DNA from: Azovibrio restrictus DSM 23866
Lineage (GTDB): Bacteria > Pseudomonadota > Gammaproteobacteria > Burkholderiales > Rhodocyclaceae
NCBI RefSeq assembly: GCF_000429665.1
Contig: NZ_AUCH01000006.1
Location: 141,399 to 205,398 of the forward strand
Length of the DNA stretch: 64,000 nt
Reading direction: 5' to 3'
Program-made: the position numbers and the translations under genes
In this document: in pieces, positions 16,149 to 25,202 of the stretch
How positions within the stretch are numbered: position 1 is the first letter of the stretch
How the letters are laid out: each line of letters starts with the position of its first letter
Notes under the pieces: generated by a model
The model's input: the letters and a program-made list of their open reading frames with translations, nothing else
Database searches by the model: none
Told to the model about the DNA's origin: nothing

Positions 16149-16909
16149 TCCGCCAGGAACTGGAATACTTCTTCGGCGCCCTGCGCTTCTTCACCCGGCT
16201 GCCGGTGCCGGCCTGGGTGCCCCACAGCGAGGCCCAGCTCAACCGGGCCTCCCGCTATTTCCCGGCGGTGGGGCTGCTGGTGGGCCTGATCGGCGGCTTC
16301 GTGTGGCTGATCGCCAGCCTGTTCTGGCCCAAGACCATCGCCATCCTGCTGGCCCTCTCGGCCACCATCCTGGCCACCGGGGCCTTCCACGAGGACGGCC
16401 TGTCGGACATGACCGACGGCTTCGGCGGCGGCTGGGAGAAGGAACGCATCCTGGAGATCATGAAGGATTCCCGGGTGGGCAGCTTCGGGGTGGTGGTGCT
16501 GGTGCTCACCCTGCTGGGCCGCTTCATGGCCCTGGTGGAGCTGCCCGACACCTGGGTGTTCATGGCCCTGATCGCCGGCCATGGGGTGTCCCGCTTCTGC
16601 GCCACGGCGCTCCTCTACCTGATGGACTACGTGCGCGAGGACGCCCTGTCCAAGGCCAAGCCCCTGGCCACCCGCATCAGCCCCCTGGAACTGGACATCG
16701 CCGGGGCCACGGCCCTGCTGCCCTGCCTGCTGCTGCCCTTCTGGCACCTGCCCATGGCCCTGCTGCTGGCCGCCGGGGTCACCTGGCTGCTCGCCGTTTT
16801 CTACCGCCGCTGGATCGGCGGCTACACCGGCGACTGCCTGGGGGCCGTACAGCAGGCGGCGGAACTGGCCTTCTACCTGGGCCTCCTGGCCCGCCTGCCC
16901 GGCGCCTGA
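16145..16909 (+). CDS. cobS: Adenosylcobinamide-GDP ribazoletransferase (cobalamin synthase)
   Basis: 254 aa polytopic inner-membrane enzyme that joins adenosylcobinamide-GDP with alpha-ribazole (phosphate). The conserved FFTRLPVP near the start, FHEDGLSDMTDGFGGG (metal-binding acidic motif) and the C-terminal GGYTGDCLGAVQQ are all present. Several hydrophobic spans are visible. The start overlaps the cobT stop (ATGA) and its own stop overlaps the next gene (TGATG). Confidence 0.94.
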   Translation: MIRQELEYFFGALRFFTRLPVPAWVPHSEAQLNRASRYFPAVGLLVGLIGGFVWLIASLFWPKTIAILLALSATILATGAFHEDGLSDMTDGFGGGWEKERILEIMKDSRVGSFGVVVLVLTLLGRFMALVELPDTWVFMALIAGHGVSRFCATALLYLMDYVREDALSKAKPLATRISPLELDIAGATALLPCLLLPFWHLPMALLLAAGVTWLLAVFYRRWIGGYTGDCLGAVQQAAELAFYLGLLARLPGA

Positions 16910-18888
16910 TGAGCGCTGCCGCCCATCCCGCCTACCGGCCCGACATCGACGGCCTGCGCGCCTTCGCCGTGCTGGCCGTGGTGGGCTTCCACGCTTTCCC
17001 GGGACTGTTCCCCGGCGGTTTCGTGGGGGTGGACATCTTCTTCGTGATTTCCGGCTACCTGATCACCGGCATCATCCTCAAAGGCCGGGAGCAGGGTGAT
17101 TTCTCCTACCTGGACTTCTACGCCCGGCGCATCCGCCGCATCTTCCCCACCCTGCTGCTGGTCCTAGCCGCCACCCTGGTGGCCGGCTACTTCCTGCTCC
17201 TGGCCGACGAGTACAAGCAGCTGGCCGGGCACCAGATCGCCGGCACCCTGTTCTACGCCAACTGGGCCTTCTGGCGTGAGGCCGGCTACTTCGACGTCTC
17301 GGCCGAGCTGAAGCCCCTGCTGCACCTCTGGTCCCTGGGGGTGGAGGAACAGTTCTACCTGCTCTGGCCCCTGCTCCTGGCGCTGCTGCTGCGCCGGCCC
17401 CGGCAGCTGGGCGGCGCCATCCTGGCCCTGCTGGTCCTGTCCTTCGCCGCCAACCTGGCCGGGCTGCAGCAGTATCCCAGCGCCACTTTCTTCCTGCCCC
17501 ACAGCCGCTTCTGGGAACTCCTGGCCGGGGCCTGGCTGGCCAGCCGCCCGCCGCTTCCCGGGGTGCTCCGCGCCGGACTCGCCTGGCTGGGCCTGACCCT
17601 GTTGCTGGCCGGGGTGTTCCTCCTCGACCGGGACGTAGCCTTTCCCGGTTACGCCGCCCTGCTGCCGGTGCTGGGGGCCGCCGGCCTGATCGCAGCCGGC
17701 CCCGGCACCGCCCCCAACCGGCTACTGGGGCGTCAGCCCTGGGTATTCCTGGGGCTGATCAGCTACCCCCTCTACCTGTGGCACTGGCCCCTGCTCTCCT
17801 TTCCCCGCATCCTGGCGGGCGGCGAGCCGGATTGGGAGCTGCGCCTCGCCGCAGTGCTGCTGGCCCTGCTGCTGGCCTGGCTCAGCTACCGCTACTGGGA
17901 ACGCTGGCTGCGTTTTCACCCCTGGCGGCGCCTGCCCCTGGCGCTCTTGGGGGCGGGGCTGCTGCTGGCCCTGGTAGCCCTCTACGTCAAGCATGAAGAC
18001 GGCATCGCCGGCCGAGCCGGCTTCGCCCGGGAAGCCCAGCAGATGTTCGCCCCCACCCGCTGGGAAACCAAGGGATGCAAAGCCCGCTTCGGCATCCAGG
18101 AAGGGCATTGCCTGGCCCTGGCCCCGGAGGCCGAAAAACTGGTGTTCCTGCTCGGGGACAGCCATGCCCGCGCCCTGGCCCAGGGTTTCCCGGCCCTGGC
18201 CCGGAATCAGGATGCCCCGCTGGGCTGGGTCAGCCTCGGGCAATCCGGCTGCCTGCCCTTCAAGGGTCTGCAACGCCTGGACCGGGGCGAAAACAAGGAA
18301 TGCCCGCCTCCCGTGGATCGGGCCCTGGAACTGGCCACCGGGGAAGCGGCCAGCCAAGTGGTGGTGATTTCCGCCCGCTATGCCATCTATCACTCGGGCC
18401 AGGGCTTTGGCGCCAATGAGCATTACCAGGTCCAGCTGCATTTCGAGACCCCGGGCCAGCCCCCCATCGACAGCAATCCGGAAGCCTTCCAGGCCGGGCT
18501 GCGGGCCACCCTTACCCTGCTGCGCCAGCACGGCAAGCAGGTGATCTTCATGCAGCAGGTGCCAGAGCTGGGCTTCTCGCCCCGCCGCTGCGTTGGCCGC
18601 CCCCTCTCCCTGGGCGCCGATCCGGAACGCTGCCAGGTGCCCCGGGCCCAGGTGGAACAACGGCAGGCCGGCTATCGCCAGGCCGTGGCCCGGGTGCTAC
18701 AGGATTTCCCCGAAGTGCGGGTGTTCGACCCCCTGGAGCACCTGTGCGACCAGGAGAACTGCTACGCCCGGAAGGACGGCCAGCTGCTGTACCGGGATGA
18801 CGACCACCTTAACCGGCGCGGCGCCGAGTTCATCCTGGGCCGGCTCCAGGCCAGCCTGGCGGCACCATCGACCGGGAGCCCCCGGTGA
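16909..18888 (+). CDS. OafA/YrhL-type acyltransferase with C-terminal SGNH domain
   Basis: 659 aa. Residues about 1-360 form an acyltransferase-3 membrane domain with the proposed catalytic His in VVGFHAFPG, then FFVISGYLITG, RRIRRIFPTLLL and SLGVEEQFYLLWP. Residues about 400-655 form an SGNH hydrolase-like domain: GDSHARAL (Ser) near 420 and DDDHLNRRG (Asp/His) near the end. Such proteins O-acetylate LPS or other surface glycans. The ATG at 16909 overlaps the cobS stop, and the stop overlaps the GTG of cobC, so it is coupled to B12 genes although no role in B12 is known. The open frame continues far upstream of 16909 but overlaps cobT and cobS and is not coding there. Confidence 0.88.
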   Translation: MSAAAHPAYRPDIDGLRAFAVLAVVGFHAFPGLFPGGFVGVDIFFVISGYLITGIILKGREQGDFSYLDFYARRIRRIFPTLLLVLAATLVAGYFLLLADEYKQLAGHQIAGTLFYANWAFWREAGYFDVSAELKPLLHLWSLGVEEQFYLLWPLLLALLLRRPRQLGGAILALLVLSFAANLAGLQQYPSATFFLPHSRFWELLAGAWLASRPPLPGVLRAGLAWLGLTLLLAGVFLLDRDVAFPGYAALLPVLGAAGLIAAGPGTAPNRLLGRQPWVFLGLISYPLYLWHWPLLSFPRILAGGEPDWELRLAAVLLALLLAWLSYRYWERWLRFHPWRRLPLALLGAGLLLALVALYVKHEDGIAGRAGFAREAQQMFAPTRWETKGCKARFGIQEGHCLALAPEAEKLVFLLGDSHARALAQGFPALARNQDAPLGWVSLGQSGCLPFKGLQRLDRGENKECPPPVDRALELATGEAASQVVVISARYAIYHSGQGFGANEHYQVQLHFETPGQPPIDSNPEAFQAGLRATLTLLRQHGKQVIFMQQVPELGFSPRRCVGRPLSLGADPERCQVPRAQVEQRQAGYRQAVARVLQDFPEVRVFDPLEHLCDQENCYARKDGQLLYRDDDHLNRRGAEFILGRLQASLAAPSTGSPR

Positions 18889-19457
18889 GGCCCCTGTACC
18901 TGATCCGCCATCCCCGGCCGGCCGGGGCCGAGGCCTGCTGCTACGGCCGCCTGGACCTGCCCCTGGCCGAACCGGCCAGCCACAGCCTGCCCCGGGTGCG
19001 CGCACGCCTGCCCGCCAGTTTCCAGGTCTGGAGCAGCCCCCTGCGACGCTGCCTGGAACTGGCACTGGCCCTGGACCCGCTGGCCCGGCAACACCCGGGG
19101 CTGCAGGAACTGGATTTCGGCGACTGGGAGGGCCGCGCCTGGGACGACATCGGCGCTCCGGCCCTGGATGCCTGGGCCGCCGACGTGACTGGCCACACGC
19201 CGCCGGGAGGTGAATCGGCCCGGCAGCTGCTGCAGCGGGTCCAGGCTGCCCTGGCGGAAGTGCTGGCCGCCAGCCAGGGGGCCCTGGCCCTGGTGACCCA
19301 CGCCGGGGTGATCCGGGCCCTGGTGGCCCAGGCCCTGGAACTGGCCGGGCCGGACTGGCTGCGCATCCGCCCCGCCTACGGCCAGGTCGTGGCCCTGGAC
19401 TGGGACGGCCAGGCCCTGCAGGTTCCTGCCGCCACCCGCCGGGAGCTAGGCCTGTGA
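18885..19457 (+). CDS. cobC: Alpha-ribazole phosphatase-like histidine phosphatase
   Basis: 190 aa, GTG start overlapping the preceding stop (GTGA). Histidine phosphatase motif LIRHPRPAG near residue 6 (RHP rather than RHG), SSPLRRC, LDFGDWEGRAWDDI, which is characteristic of the CobC group, and VTHAGVIRAL. The family removes the phosphate from alpha-ribazole phosphate or cobalamin phosphate. Linkage with cobT and cobS supports CobC over a generic phosphatase. The last 4 bases overlap the next GTG start. Confidence 0.83.
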   Translation: MRPLYLIRHPRPAGAEACCYGRLDLPLAEPASHSLPRVRARLPASFQVWSSPLRRCLELALALDPLARQHPGLQELDFGDWEGRAWDDIGAPALDAWAADVTGHTPPGGESARQLLQRVQAALAEVLAASQGALALVTHAGVIRALVAQALELAGPDWLRIRPAYGQVVALDWDGQALQVPAATRRELGL

Positions 19458-20611
19458 AGATCGCCATCATCCGCCAGCGCTACAACCCCTACGGGGGGGC
19501 CGAACGCTTCGTGGAGCGAGCCCTGGGCGCCCTGGTGGCCGAGGGCGTGACGGTGGACCTGATCACCCGCAACTGGGACGGAGCCCCGGCGGCGGGTTTC
19601 AGCCAGATCAGCTGCGACCCGCCCTATGCCCGCTGGTGGGGCGGCCGGGCCGCCCGGGACCGGAGCTTCGCCCAAGCCGCCCAGGCCCTGATGGCGGCTG
19701 GCGGCTACGACATCACCCAGTCCCACGAACGCATACCCGGCTGCATGATCTTCCGGGCCGGGGACGGAGTCCATGCCGCCTGGCTGGCGCACCGCAGCCG
19801 CCAGCTCTCCCCCCTGGAACGCCTGGCCCAGAACTGCTCCCCCTACCACCGCTACGTGCTGGAGGCGGAGCGGCGCATGTTCGCCCACCCGGCCCTGCGC
19901 GCCGTGATCTGCAACTCGGCCATGGTGGCCGAGGAGATACGCCAGCATTACGGCCTCGCCCCGGACCGGCTCCAGGTGATCCACAACGGCGTCGACACAG
20001 CCTTCTTCCACCCGGAGCGGGCCGCCGCCCTGCGCCAGGAGGCCCGGGCCCGGCTGGAACTGGACCCCGGCACGCCGCTGCTGCTGTTCGTGGGCAGCGG
20101 TTTTGCCCGCAAGGGCGTGCCCGGCCTGCTCCAGGCCCTGGCCCGGATGCAGCGCCAGGACGCCCAGCTGCTGATCGTCGGTGCCGACCGCAAGCTGAAC
20201 GCCATGCAGCGCCTGGCCGCCCGTCTGGGCCTGAGCCAGCGGGTACGCTTTGCCGGCCCCCAGCGGGAAGTGCTGCCCTGGTACGGAGCCGCCGATGGGT
20301 TTGTCCTGCCCACCCTGTACGACCCGGGGCCCAACGCCGCCCTGGAAGCCCTGGCCTGCGGCCTGCCCCTGGTCACCAGCCTCAGCTGCGGCGCCCGGGA
20401 GTGGGTGCAGGAGGGCGTCAATGGCTGGGTTACCGATGCCCTGGATGTCCCGGCCCTGGCCCGGGCCCTGGACGGACTCTGCGAACTGGGCTTCCAGGCC
20501 CCGGCCCGGGCCGCAGCCCGGGCTGCGGTGGCGGAGCTCAGCCTGGAGGCCATGAGCGCCCGCCTGGTGCAACTCTATCGCGCGCTTGTGCCCCAGGCCC
20601 CCCGGGTATAA
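19454..20611 (+). CDS. WaaG/RfaG-like LPS core glycosyltransferase (GT4)
   Basis: 385 aa, GTG start coupled to cobC (GTGA). The N-terminal KIAIIRQRYNPYGGAERFVERAL and the SHERIPGCMIFRAGDGVHAAW segment match the WaaG (UDP-glucose:heptose transferase) group. The C-terminal donor-binding half has LLLFVGSGFARKGV and the EX7E region PNAALEALACGLPLVTS. It probably adds the first hexose to the LPS inner core on the cytoplasmic face of the inner membrane. Specificity is inferred. Confidence 0.82.
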   Translation: MKIAIIRQRYNPYGGAERFVERALGALVAEGVTVDLITRNWDGAPAAGFSQISCDPPYARWWGGRAARDRSFAQAAQALMAAGGYDITQSHERIPGCMIFRAGDGVHAAWLAHRSRQLSPLERLAQNCSPYHRYVLEAERRMFAHPALRAVICNSAMVAEEIRQHYGLAPDRLQVIHNGVDTAFFHPERAAALRQEARARLELDPGTPLLLFVGSGFARKGVPGLLQALARMQRQDAQLLIVGADRKLNAMQRLAARLGLSQRVRFAGPQREVLPWYGAADGFVLPTLYDPGPNAALEALACGLPLVTSLSCGAREWVQEGVNGWVTDALDVPALARALDGLCELGFQAPARAAARAAVAELSLEAMSARLVQLYRALVPQAPRV

Positions 20612-20612
20612 T
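20585..20612 (+). promoter_or_regulatory. Sigma-70 type promoter candidate for msbA operon
   Basis: TATAAT at 20607-20612, with CTTGTG / TTGTGC 15-16 bp upstream as a moderate -35. The -10 straddles the stop of the preceding glycosyltransferase, so msbA and its followers can be transcribed separately from the cob genes. About 75 bp separate it from the msbA start. Confidence 0.45.
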
Positions 20613-20687
20613 TGCGCTCTTTTCCTGCGGGTTTTTGGCTGCTGGAACCCGCCACCTAGATCGGACTGCATGGCCCTGGAAGCTGAA

Positions 20688-22442
20688 ATGAATGGCAAGG
20701 AGCTCTACCTGAGGCTCCTCACCTACGTCAAACCCTACTGGAAGGCCTTCGCCCTGGCCCTGGTGTGCATGGGCGCCTCGGCCCTGGCGGAACCGGCCTT
20801 CCCGGCCCTGCTCAAGTACCTCCTCGATGACGGCTTTGCCAGCCAGCAGGGTTCCTATGATTTCCTGATGTATCCCGCCGCCCTGTTCGCCATCTTCTTC
20901 GTCCGGGCCGTGATCGGCTTCGTGGCCGATTACCTGATGCAGTGGGTGTCCCAGAACGTGATTTCCGAGCTGCGCCAGGCCATGTTCGGCCAGATGATCC
21001 GGCTATCGACCCAGTATTTCAGCGACAACGCCTCGGGGCGCATGATGTCGCGCATTTCCTACGACGTGACCGGGGTGGCCGGGGCCTCCACCAATGCCCT
21101 CACCACGGTGGTCAAGGACGGCCTGGCCGTGGCGGGCCTGCTAGGCTGGCTGCTCTGGCTGAACTGGAAGCTGACCCTGATCACTTTCATCACCGTGCCC
21201 TTCATCGCCTTCGCGGTGAAGAAGCTGAGCAAGCGCATCCGCCGTTTCGCCCGGGGCATCCAGAACGCCCAGGGCAACATCACCCAGATCCTCCAGGAGG
21301 CCATCGAAGGCCATAAGGTGATCAAGATCTTCGGCGGCCAGAAGTACGAGCAGGGCCGTTTCAACCATGCAGTGCGGGAACAGCGCGGCCTGCAGATGCG
21401 CGCCGCCGTCTCCAACGCCGCCCTGGGGCCCATCACCCACTTTTTCACCGCCCTGGCGGTCTCGGTGATCATGGCCATCGCCCTGTACCAGGCCAGCGAG
21501 GGCAAGGCCACGGTGGGGGACTTCGTCTCCTTCATCACCGCCATGCTGATGATCCTCGCCCCCCTGCGCCGGGTCATGGACGTCAATGCCACGATCCAGA
21601 AAGGCCTGGTGGCCGCCGAGAGCATCTTCCACCTGATCGACCAGCAGCCCGAGGAAGACAAGGGCACGGTGGACCTGGGCCGGGCCCGGGGCGAGGTGAG
21701 CTTCGAGGGCGTCACCTTCACCTATCCCGGAGCCGAGAAACCCTCGCTCCAGGAACTCAGTTTCGCCATCCGCCCCGGAGAAAGCGTCGCCCTGGTGGGC
21801 CCGTCCGGCAGCGGCAAGACCACGGCGGCCAATCTGCTGCCCCGCTTCTACGCCATCCAGGAGGGGGTGATCCGGGTGGATGGCCATCCGCTCCAGGACA
21901 TCCGCCTGGAAAGCCTGCGCGACAACATCGCCCTGGTGAGCCAGGAGGTGGTGCTGTTCAACGACACGGTGGCCGCCAACATCGCCTACGGCTGCAGCCG
22001 CAAGCTGAGCCGGGAAGACATCGTCGCCGCCGCCACTGCAGCCCACGCCATGGAATTCATCGAGCGTCTGCCCGAGGGCCTGGAGACCATGATCGGCGAG
22101 AAGGGCGTCAAGCTCTCCGGCGGCCAGCGCCAGCGCCTGGCCATCGCCCGGGCCCTGCTGAAGAACGCCCCGATCCTGATCCTGGACGAAGCCACCTCGG
22201 CCCTGGACACGGAGTCCGAGCGGGTGGTGCAGCAGGCCCTGGACGAGCTGATGGTGGGCCGCGCCACCCTGGTGATCGCGCACCGCCTGTCCACCATCGA
22301 GCGGGCCGACCGCATCATCACCCTGGCCCAGGGCCGCAAGATGGAAGAGGGCAGCCACGCCGTGCTGCTCGAAGCCGACGGCCTCTACGCCCGCCTGTAC
22401 CGGATGCAGAAGGCGGAAGAAGCGCCCCTGGGGAACGCCTGA
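20688..22442 (+). CDS. msbA: Lipid A-core flippase MsbA (ABC exporter)
   Basis: 584 aa (E. coli 582). Six membrane spans in residues about 15-310, then a nucleotide-binding domain: Walker A GPSGSGKTTAANLL, signature LSGGQRQRLAIARALL, Walker B ILILDEATSALD, switch His in VIAHRLSTIE. It flips lipid A-core to the outer leaflet of the inner membrane. I choose the ATG at 20688, which has GGAAG upstream; ATG 20670 in frame is possible. It heads a run of LPS genes and its stop overlaps the next start (TGATG). Confidence 0.93.
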   Translation: MNGKELYLRLLTYVKPYWKAFALALVCMGASALAEPAFPALLKYLLDDGFASQQGSYDFLMYPAALFAIFFVRAVIGFVADYLMQWVSQNVISELRQAMFGQMIRLSTQYFSDNASGRMMSRISYDVTGVAGASTNALTTVVKDGLAVAGLLGWLLWLNWKLTLITFITVPFIAFAVKKLSKRIRRFARGIQNAQGNITQILQEAIEGHKVIKIFGGQKYEQGRFNHAVREQRGLQMRAAVSNAALGPITHFFTALAVSVIMAIALYQASEGKATVGDFVSFITAMLMILAPLRRVMDVNATIQKGLVAAESIFHLIDQQPEEDKGTVDLGRARGEVSFEGVTFTYPGAEKPSLQELSFAIRPGESVALVGPSGSGKTTAANLLPRFYAIQEGVIRVDGHPLQDIRLESLRDNIALVSQEVVLFNDTVAANIAYGCSRKLSREDIVAAATAAHAMEFIERLPEGLETMIGEKGVKLSGGQRQRLAIARALLKNAPILILDEATSALDTESERVVQQALDELMVGRATLVIAHRLSTIERADRIITLAQGRKMEEGSHAVLLEADGLYARLYRMQKAEEAPLGNA

Positions 22443-23497
22443 TGTTCGCCCTGATGCGCAGGAACCGGCGCCCCACGGCCCTCCGGCACCTGGTCAGCGC
22501 CTGCACCCGGGACCTGCCGCCGCGCCTGCCCGTGGCCGGGCCGATGCCCTCCCACCACATTCTCTGCGCCGGCACCTATTCCCCGGTGTTCGCCCGCCTG
22601 GCGGCGGAATCGGCCCTGGCCGCCTGCCCCCCCGAACTGCGTTCGCAGCTGCGCCTGTTCATCCACGTGGATGGCGTCGCCGGACGGGCCCGGGCCGAGC
22701 TGCAGGCCTGGCTCAGGGAGATTCCCGGAGTGGAACTGACCTACGGCCTGTTCGGTATCCTGCCCCAGGACCGGATACCCGGGAAATGGCATCAGGTCAT
22801 GGTAAACGACGTCTGCCGGGAGTTTCAGGCAGAGCCCCACATCGCCTACATCGACGCCGACCTGTTCGTGGTGGACGGCAGCTGGTGGCAGCAATGCAGC
22901 GCACATCTGTCGGAACAGGTCTATGCCCTGAGCGTGGGCTTGCGCCAGAACAGCACCCTGACTCTGGCGGGGCAGTGCCACACGGCCATCCGCACCAACC
23001 TGTTCACCCTCAACACCGGGGTTCACCTGGAACTCAACCAGCAGCGCTTCAGCAAGGATCAGCGGGCCGCCGCCCAGCTCCAGGCTGAATATCCCCAGGC
23101 CCGCCTGGAGTTGGGCAACATGGACTCCATGATCGGCGGCTCCCTGCGGGCCCAGGCCCATGGCTATCAGGTCCTGGACGTGGGGGCCCTGGTGCCCCAC
23201 TGCCACATCGGCGGCTTTTCCCACCTGAGCGCCGGCAAGTTCAAGGACTACCGCAATCCCGAACGGCGCCAGTCCATCACCGGCCTGCTGGCCCAGGCCC
23301 GGCTCCTGGCCCGGGTGCTCGACTATTTCGACCGGCGCGGCTGGGGCCCCCGGGTGGATCGGGCCTACCGGGACAAGGTGGCCCAGATGAACGCCTTCAT
23401 CGCCGGCGAAGCGGCCCTGGCGCAAATGCAGGCGGAACTGCCGCCGGCTCCCCGGGAAATCGTCTTCGAGCAGGTGGCCGCCGCCACCGGCGCCTAG
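22442..23497 (+). CDS. Unassigned protein, probable GT-A fold glycosyltransferase
   Basis: 351 aa, ATG overlapping the msbA stop. I cannot assign a named family. Glycosyltransferase-like features: an opening beta-strand HILCAGTYSPVFARLAAESA near residue 36, a DxD-type metal/sugar-nucleotide motif in HIAYIDADLFVVDG near 137-150, then LFTLNTGVHLEL and a histidine-rich VPHCHIGGFSHL, an arrangement reminiscent of GT8-like enzymes. No membrane segment or signal peptide. Its position inside a glycosyltransferase operon supports a role in LPS or O-chain assembly. Confidence 0.6.
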   Translation: MFALMRRNRRPTALRHLVSACTRDLPPRLPVAGPMPSHHILCAGTYSPVFARLAAESALAACPPELRSQLRLFIHVDGVAGRARAELQAWLREIPGVELTYGLFGILPQDRIPGKWHQVMVNDVCREFQAEPHIAYIDADLFVVDGSWWQQCSAHLSEQVYALSVGLRQNSTLTLAGQCHTAIRTNLFTLNTGVHLELNQQRFSKDQRAAAQLQAEYPQARLELGNMDSMIGGSLRAQAHGYQVLDVGALVPHCHIGGFSHLSAGKFKDYRNPERRQSITGLLAQARLLARVLDYFDRRGWGPRVDRAYRDKVAQMNAFIAGEAALAQMQAELPPAPREIVFEQVAAATGA

Positions 23498-23520
23498 GAT
23501 GAACGCCCCCCCCTACTGAC

Positions 23521-24282
23521 ATGGCCCAACTCACCGTCTGCCTCCTGACCCACAACTCCCTGCGCACCCTGGCCCCCTGCCTGACGCCGGCGCTGGAGAT
23601 CGCCGACGAGCTGGTGGTGGTGGATTCCGGCAGCAGCGACGGCACCCTGGAATACCTGGCCGGGCAGGGGGTGACGCCCATCCACCGGCCCTACAAGACC
23701 CACGCGGAGCAGATGAACTTCGCCATCGCCCAGGCCAGCCACGACTGGGTGCTGTGCCTGGACAGCGACGAGTTCCTGGACCCGGAGACCCTGGCCGCCA
23801 TCCGGGCCCTGAAGCCCCAGTTGAGCGACCCGGACACCGCCTACCGGATCCGCCGCTACTGGCGGGTCCTGGGGCGGGAGGTGCACGGCATCTACCCGGT
23901 CTCCTCCCCGGACTTTCCCCTGCGCCTCTTCAACCGCCAGAAAGTGCGCTTCAACGACGTGCCCGTGGACGACAAGGCCACCGGGGCCAGGAAACGCATC
24001 GTCCTGCCCGGGCACGTGGTGCACGACACCTTCTTCTCCCTGCACGAGGTGTTCGCCAAACTGAACGGCTACACCAGCCGCCTGGTGCGCTTCCAGGAAG
24101 TGCCGCCCAGCCTGGGGCGGGCCTTTTTCAGCCCCCCCTTCGCCTTCCTCAAGTGGTACCTGCGCAAGGGCGGCTGGCGGGACGGGGCCGTGGGCCTGGT
24201 GACCGGCGCCTACGCGGCCCTGTACACCTTCCTCAAGTACTTCAAGTCCTGGTGCCGGGCCCGGGGCATTCCCCTGCAATGA
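23521..24282 (+). CDS. WaaE/KdtX-like family 2 glycosyltransferase
   Basis: 253 aa GT2 enzyme. N-terminal VCLLTHNSLRTLAPCL, VVDSGSSDGT (donor binding) and CLDSDEFLDP (DxD metal site), followed by RIRRYWRVLGREVHGIYP, in the style of the beta-1,4-glucosyltransferase WaaE/KdtX, which decorates LPS inner-core heptose. There is a weakly hydrophobic C-terminal part. It is 23 bp after the preceding gene and overlaps the next start (ATGA). Sugar and linkage are inferred by family. Confidence 0.82.
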   Translation: MAQLTVCLLTHNSLRTLAPCLTPALEIADELVVVDSGSSDGTLEYLAGQGVTPIHRPYKTHAEQMNFAIAQASHDWVLCLDSDEFLDPETLAAIRALKPQLSDPDTAYRIRRYWRVLGREVHGIYPVSSPDFPLRLFNRQKVRFNDVPVDDKATGARKRIVLPGHVVHDTFFSLHEVFAKLNGYTSRLVRFQEVPPSLGRAFFSPPFAFLKWYLRKGGWRDGAVGLVTGAYAALYTFLKYFKSWCRARGIPLQ

Positions 24283-25202
24283 GCCGGCCCGTCTTCGACC
24301 ACCTGGTCATCTACCGGAAGCAGCTGGGCGACGTGCTGCTCTTGCAGCCGGCCCTGGAAGTGCTGGCCGGCCGGGGTAGCGTCGGCCTGTCCACCCGGCC
24401 CGGCTTTGCCGACCTGTTGGCCCTGATGCCCGGCCCGGTGCACCTGGCCCCGGAAACCTGGCCCCGGGCCAGGGAAGTGCTCTGCCTGGAAGCCAAGACG
24501 GCGGCCCTGCTTTACGCCGCCCAGGCCTTCGGCGCCCGGCGCCGGCTGATCCTGACCCGGGACGAGGCCCCCTGGTGGCAGGCTCTGATCTTCCGGGACA
24601 AGCAGATCCTGCCCGGCGGCGCCACCTACCGGGGCGCCCTGTTCCACGTCATGGCCGGCGGCGTCCCCGAGGATTTCCGGCCGCCCCGGCTGCTGCCGCC
24701 CCCCGCCGACTGGCAGCCCCAGGGATTGCCCGCCGCCTACGGGCTGATCCATCCCACCTCCGCCTGGCAGCGCAAGACCTGGTCTCCGGAGCGCTGGGTG
24801 GAAGCCCTGCAGGACCTGGGGGGCGAGCTGCCCTGGGTGATCAGCAGCGGCCCCAGTCCCTGGGAAGTGGAGCTGGCGGGCAAGCTGGCCGCCGGTCTGG
24901 GGCAGCGGGCCATCAACCTGGCCGGGCGCACCAGCCTGCGCCAGTACCTGGCCCTACTGGCCGGGGCCCGTATCGTCTTCTGCGTCGATGGCTCCGCCAG
25001 CCACCTGGCCGCTGCCTTCGGCAAGCCGGTGCTGACCCTGTTCGGCCCCACCAACCCGGCCCACTGGCACTGGCCCACCCCGACCACGCCCCGGCTCTGG
25101 GCCGCGGATTTCGTGGCGGAGAAGAAGCCGCCGGTGGACGCCATCCCCGTGGCCGCCGTGCGCCAGGCCGCCGCAGCCCTGCTGGAGCTGGCCCATGGCT
25201 GA
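24279..25202 (+). CDS. Family 9 heptosyltransferase-like glycosyltransferase
   Basis: 307 aa. GT9 hallmarks: N-terminal IYRKQLGDVLLLQPALE (the LGD motif), LIHPTSAWQRKTWSPERW, and the C-terminal CVDGSASHLAAAFGKPVLTLFGPTNP, which binds ADP-heptose in WaaC/WaaF/WaaQ. It transfers heptose to the LPS core. The ATG at 24279 overlaps the upstream stop; the long open frame upstream lies over the preceding gene and is not used. WaaF or WaaQ cannot be separated by sight. Confidence 0.85.
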   Translation: MSRPVFDHLVIYRKQLGDVLLLQPALEVLAGRGSVGLSTRPGFADLLALMPGPVHLAPETWPRAREVLCLEAKTAALLYAAQAFGARRRLILTRDEAPWWQALIFRDKQILPGGATYRGALFHVMAGGVPEDFRPPRLLPPPADWQPQGLPAAYGLIHPTSAWQRKTWSPERWVEALQDLGGELPWVISSGPSPWEVELAGKLAAGLGQRAINLAGRTSLRQYLALLAGARIVFCVDGSASHLAAAFGKPVLTLFGPTNPAHWHWPTPTTPRLWAADFVAEKKPPVDAIPVAAVRQAAAALLELAHG

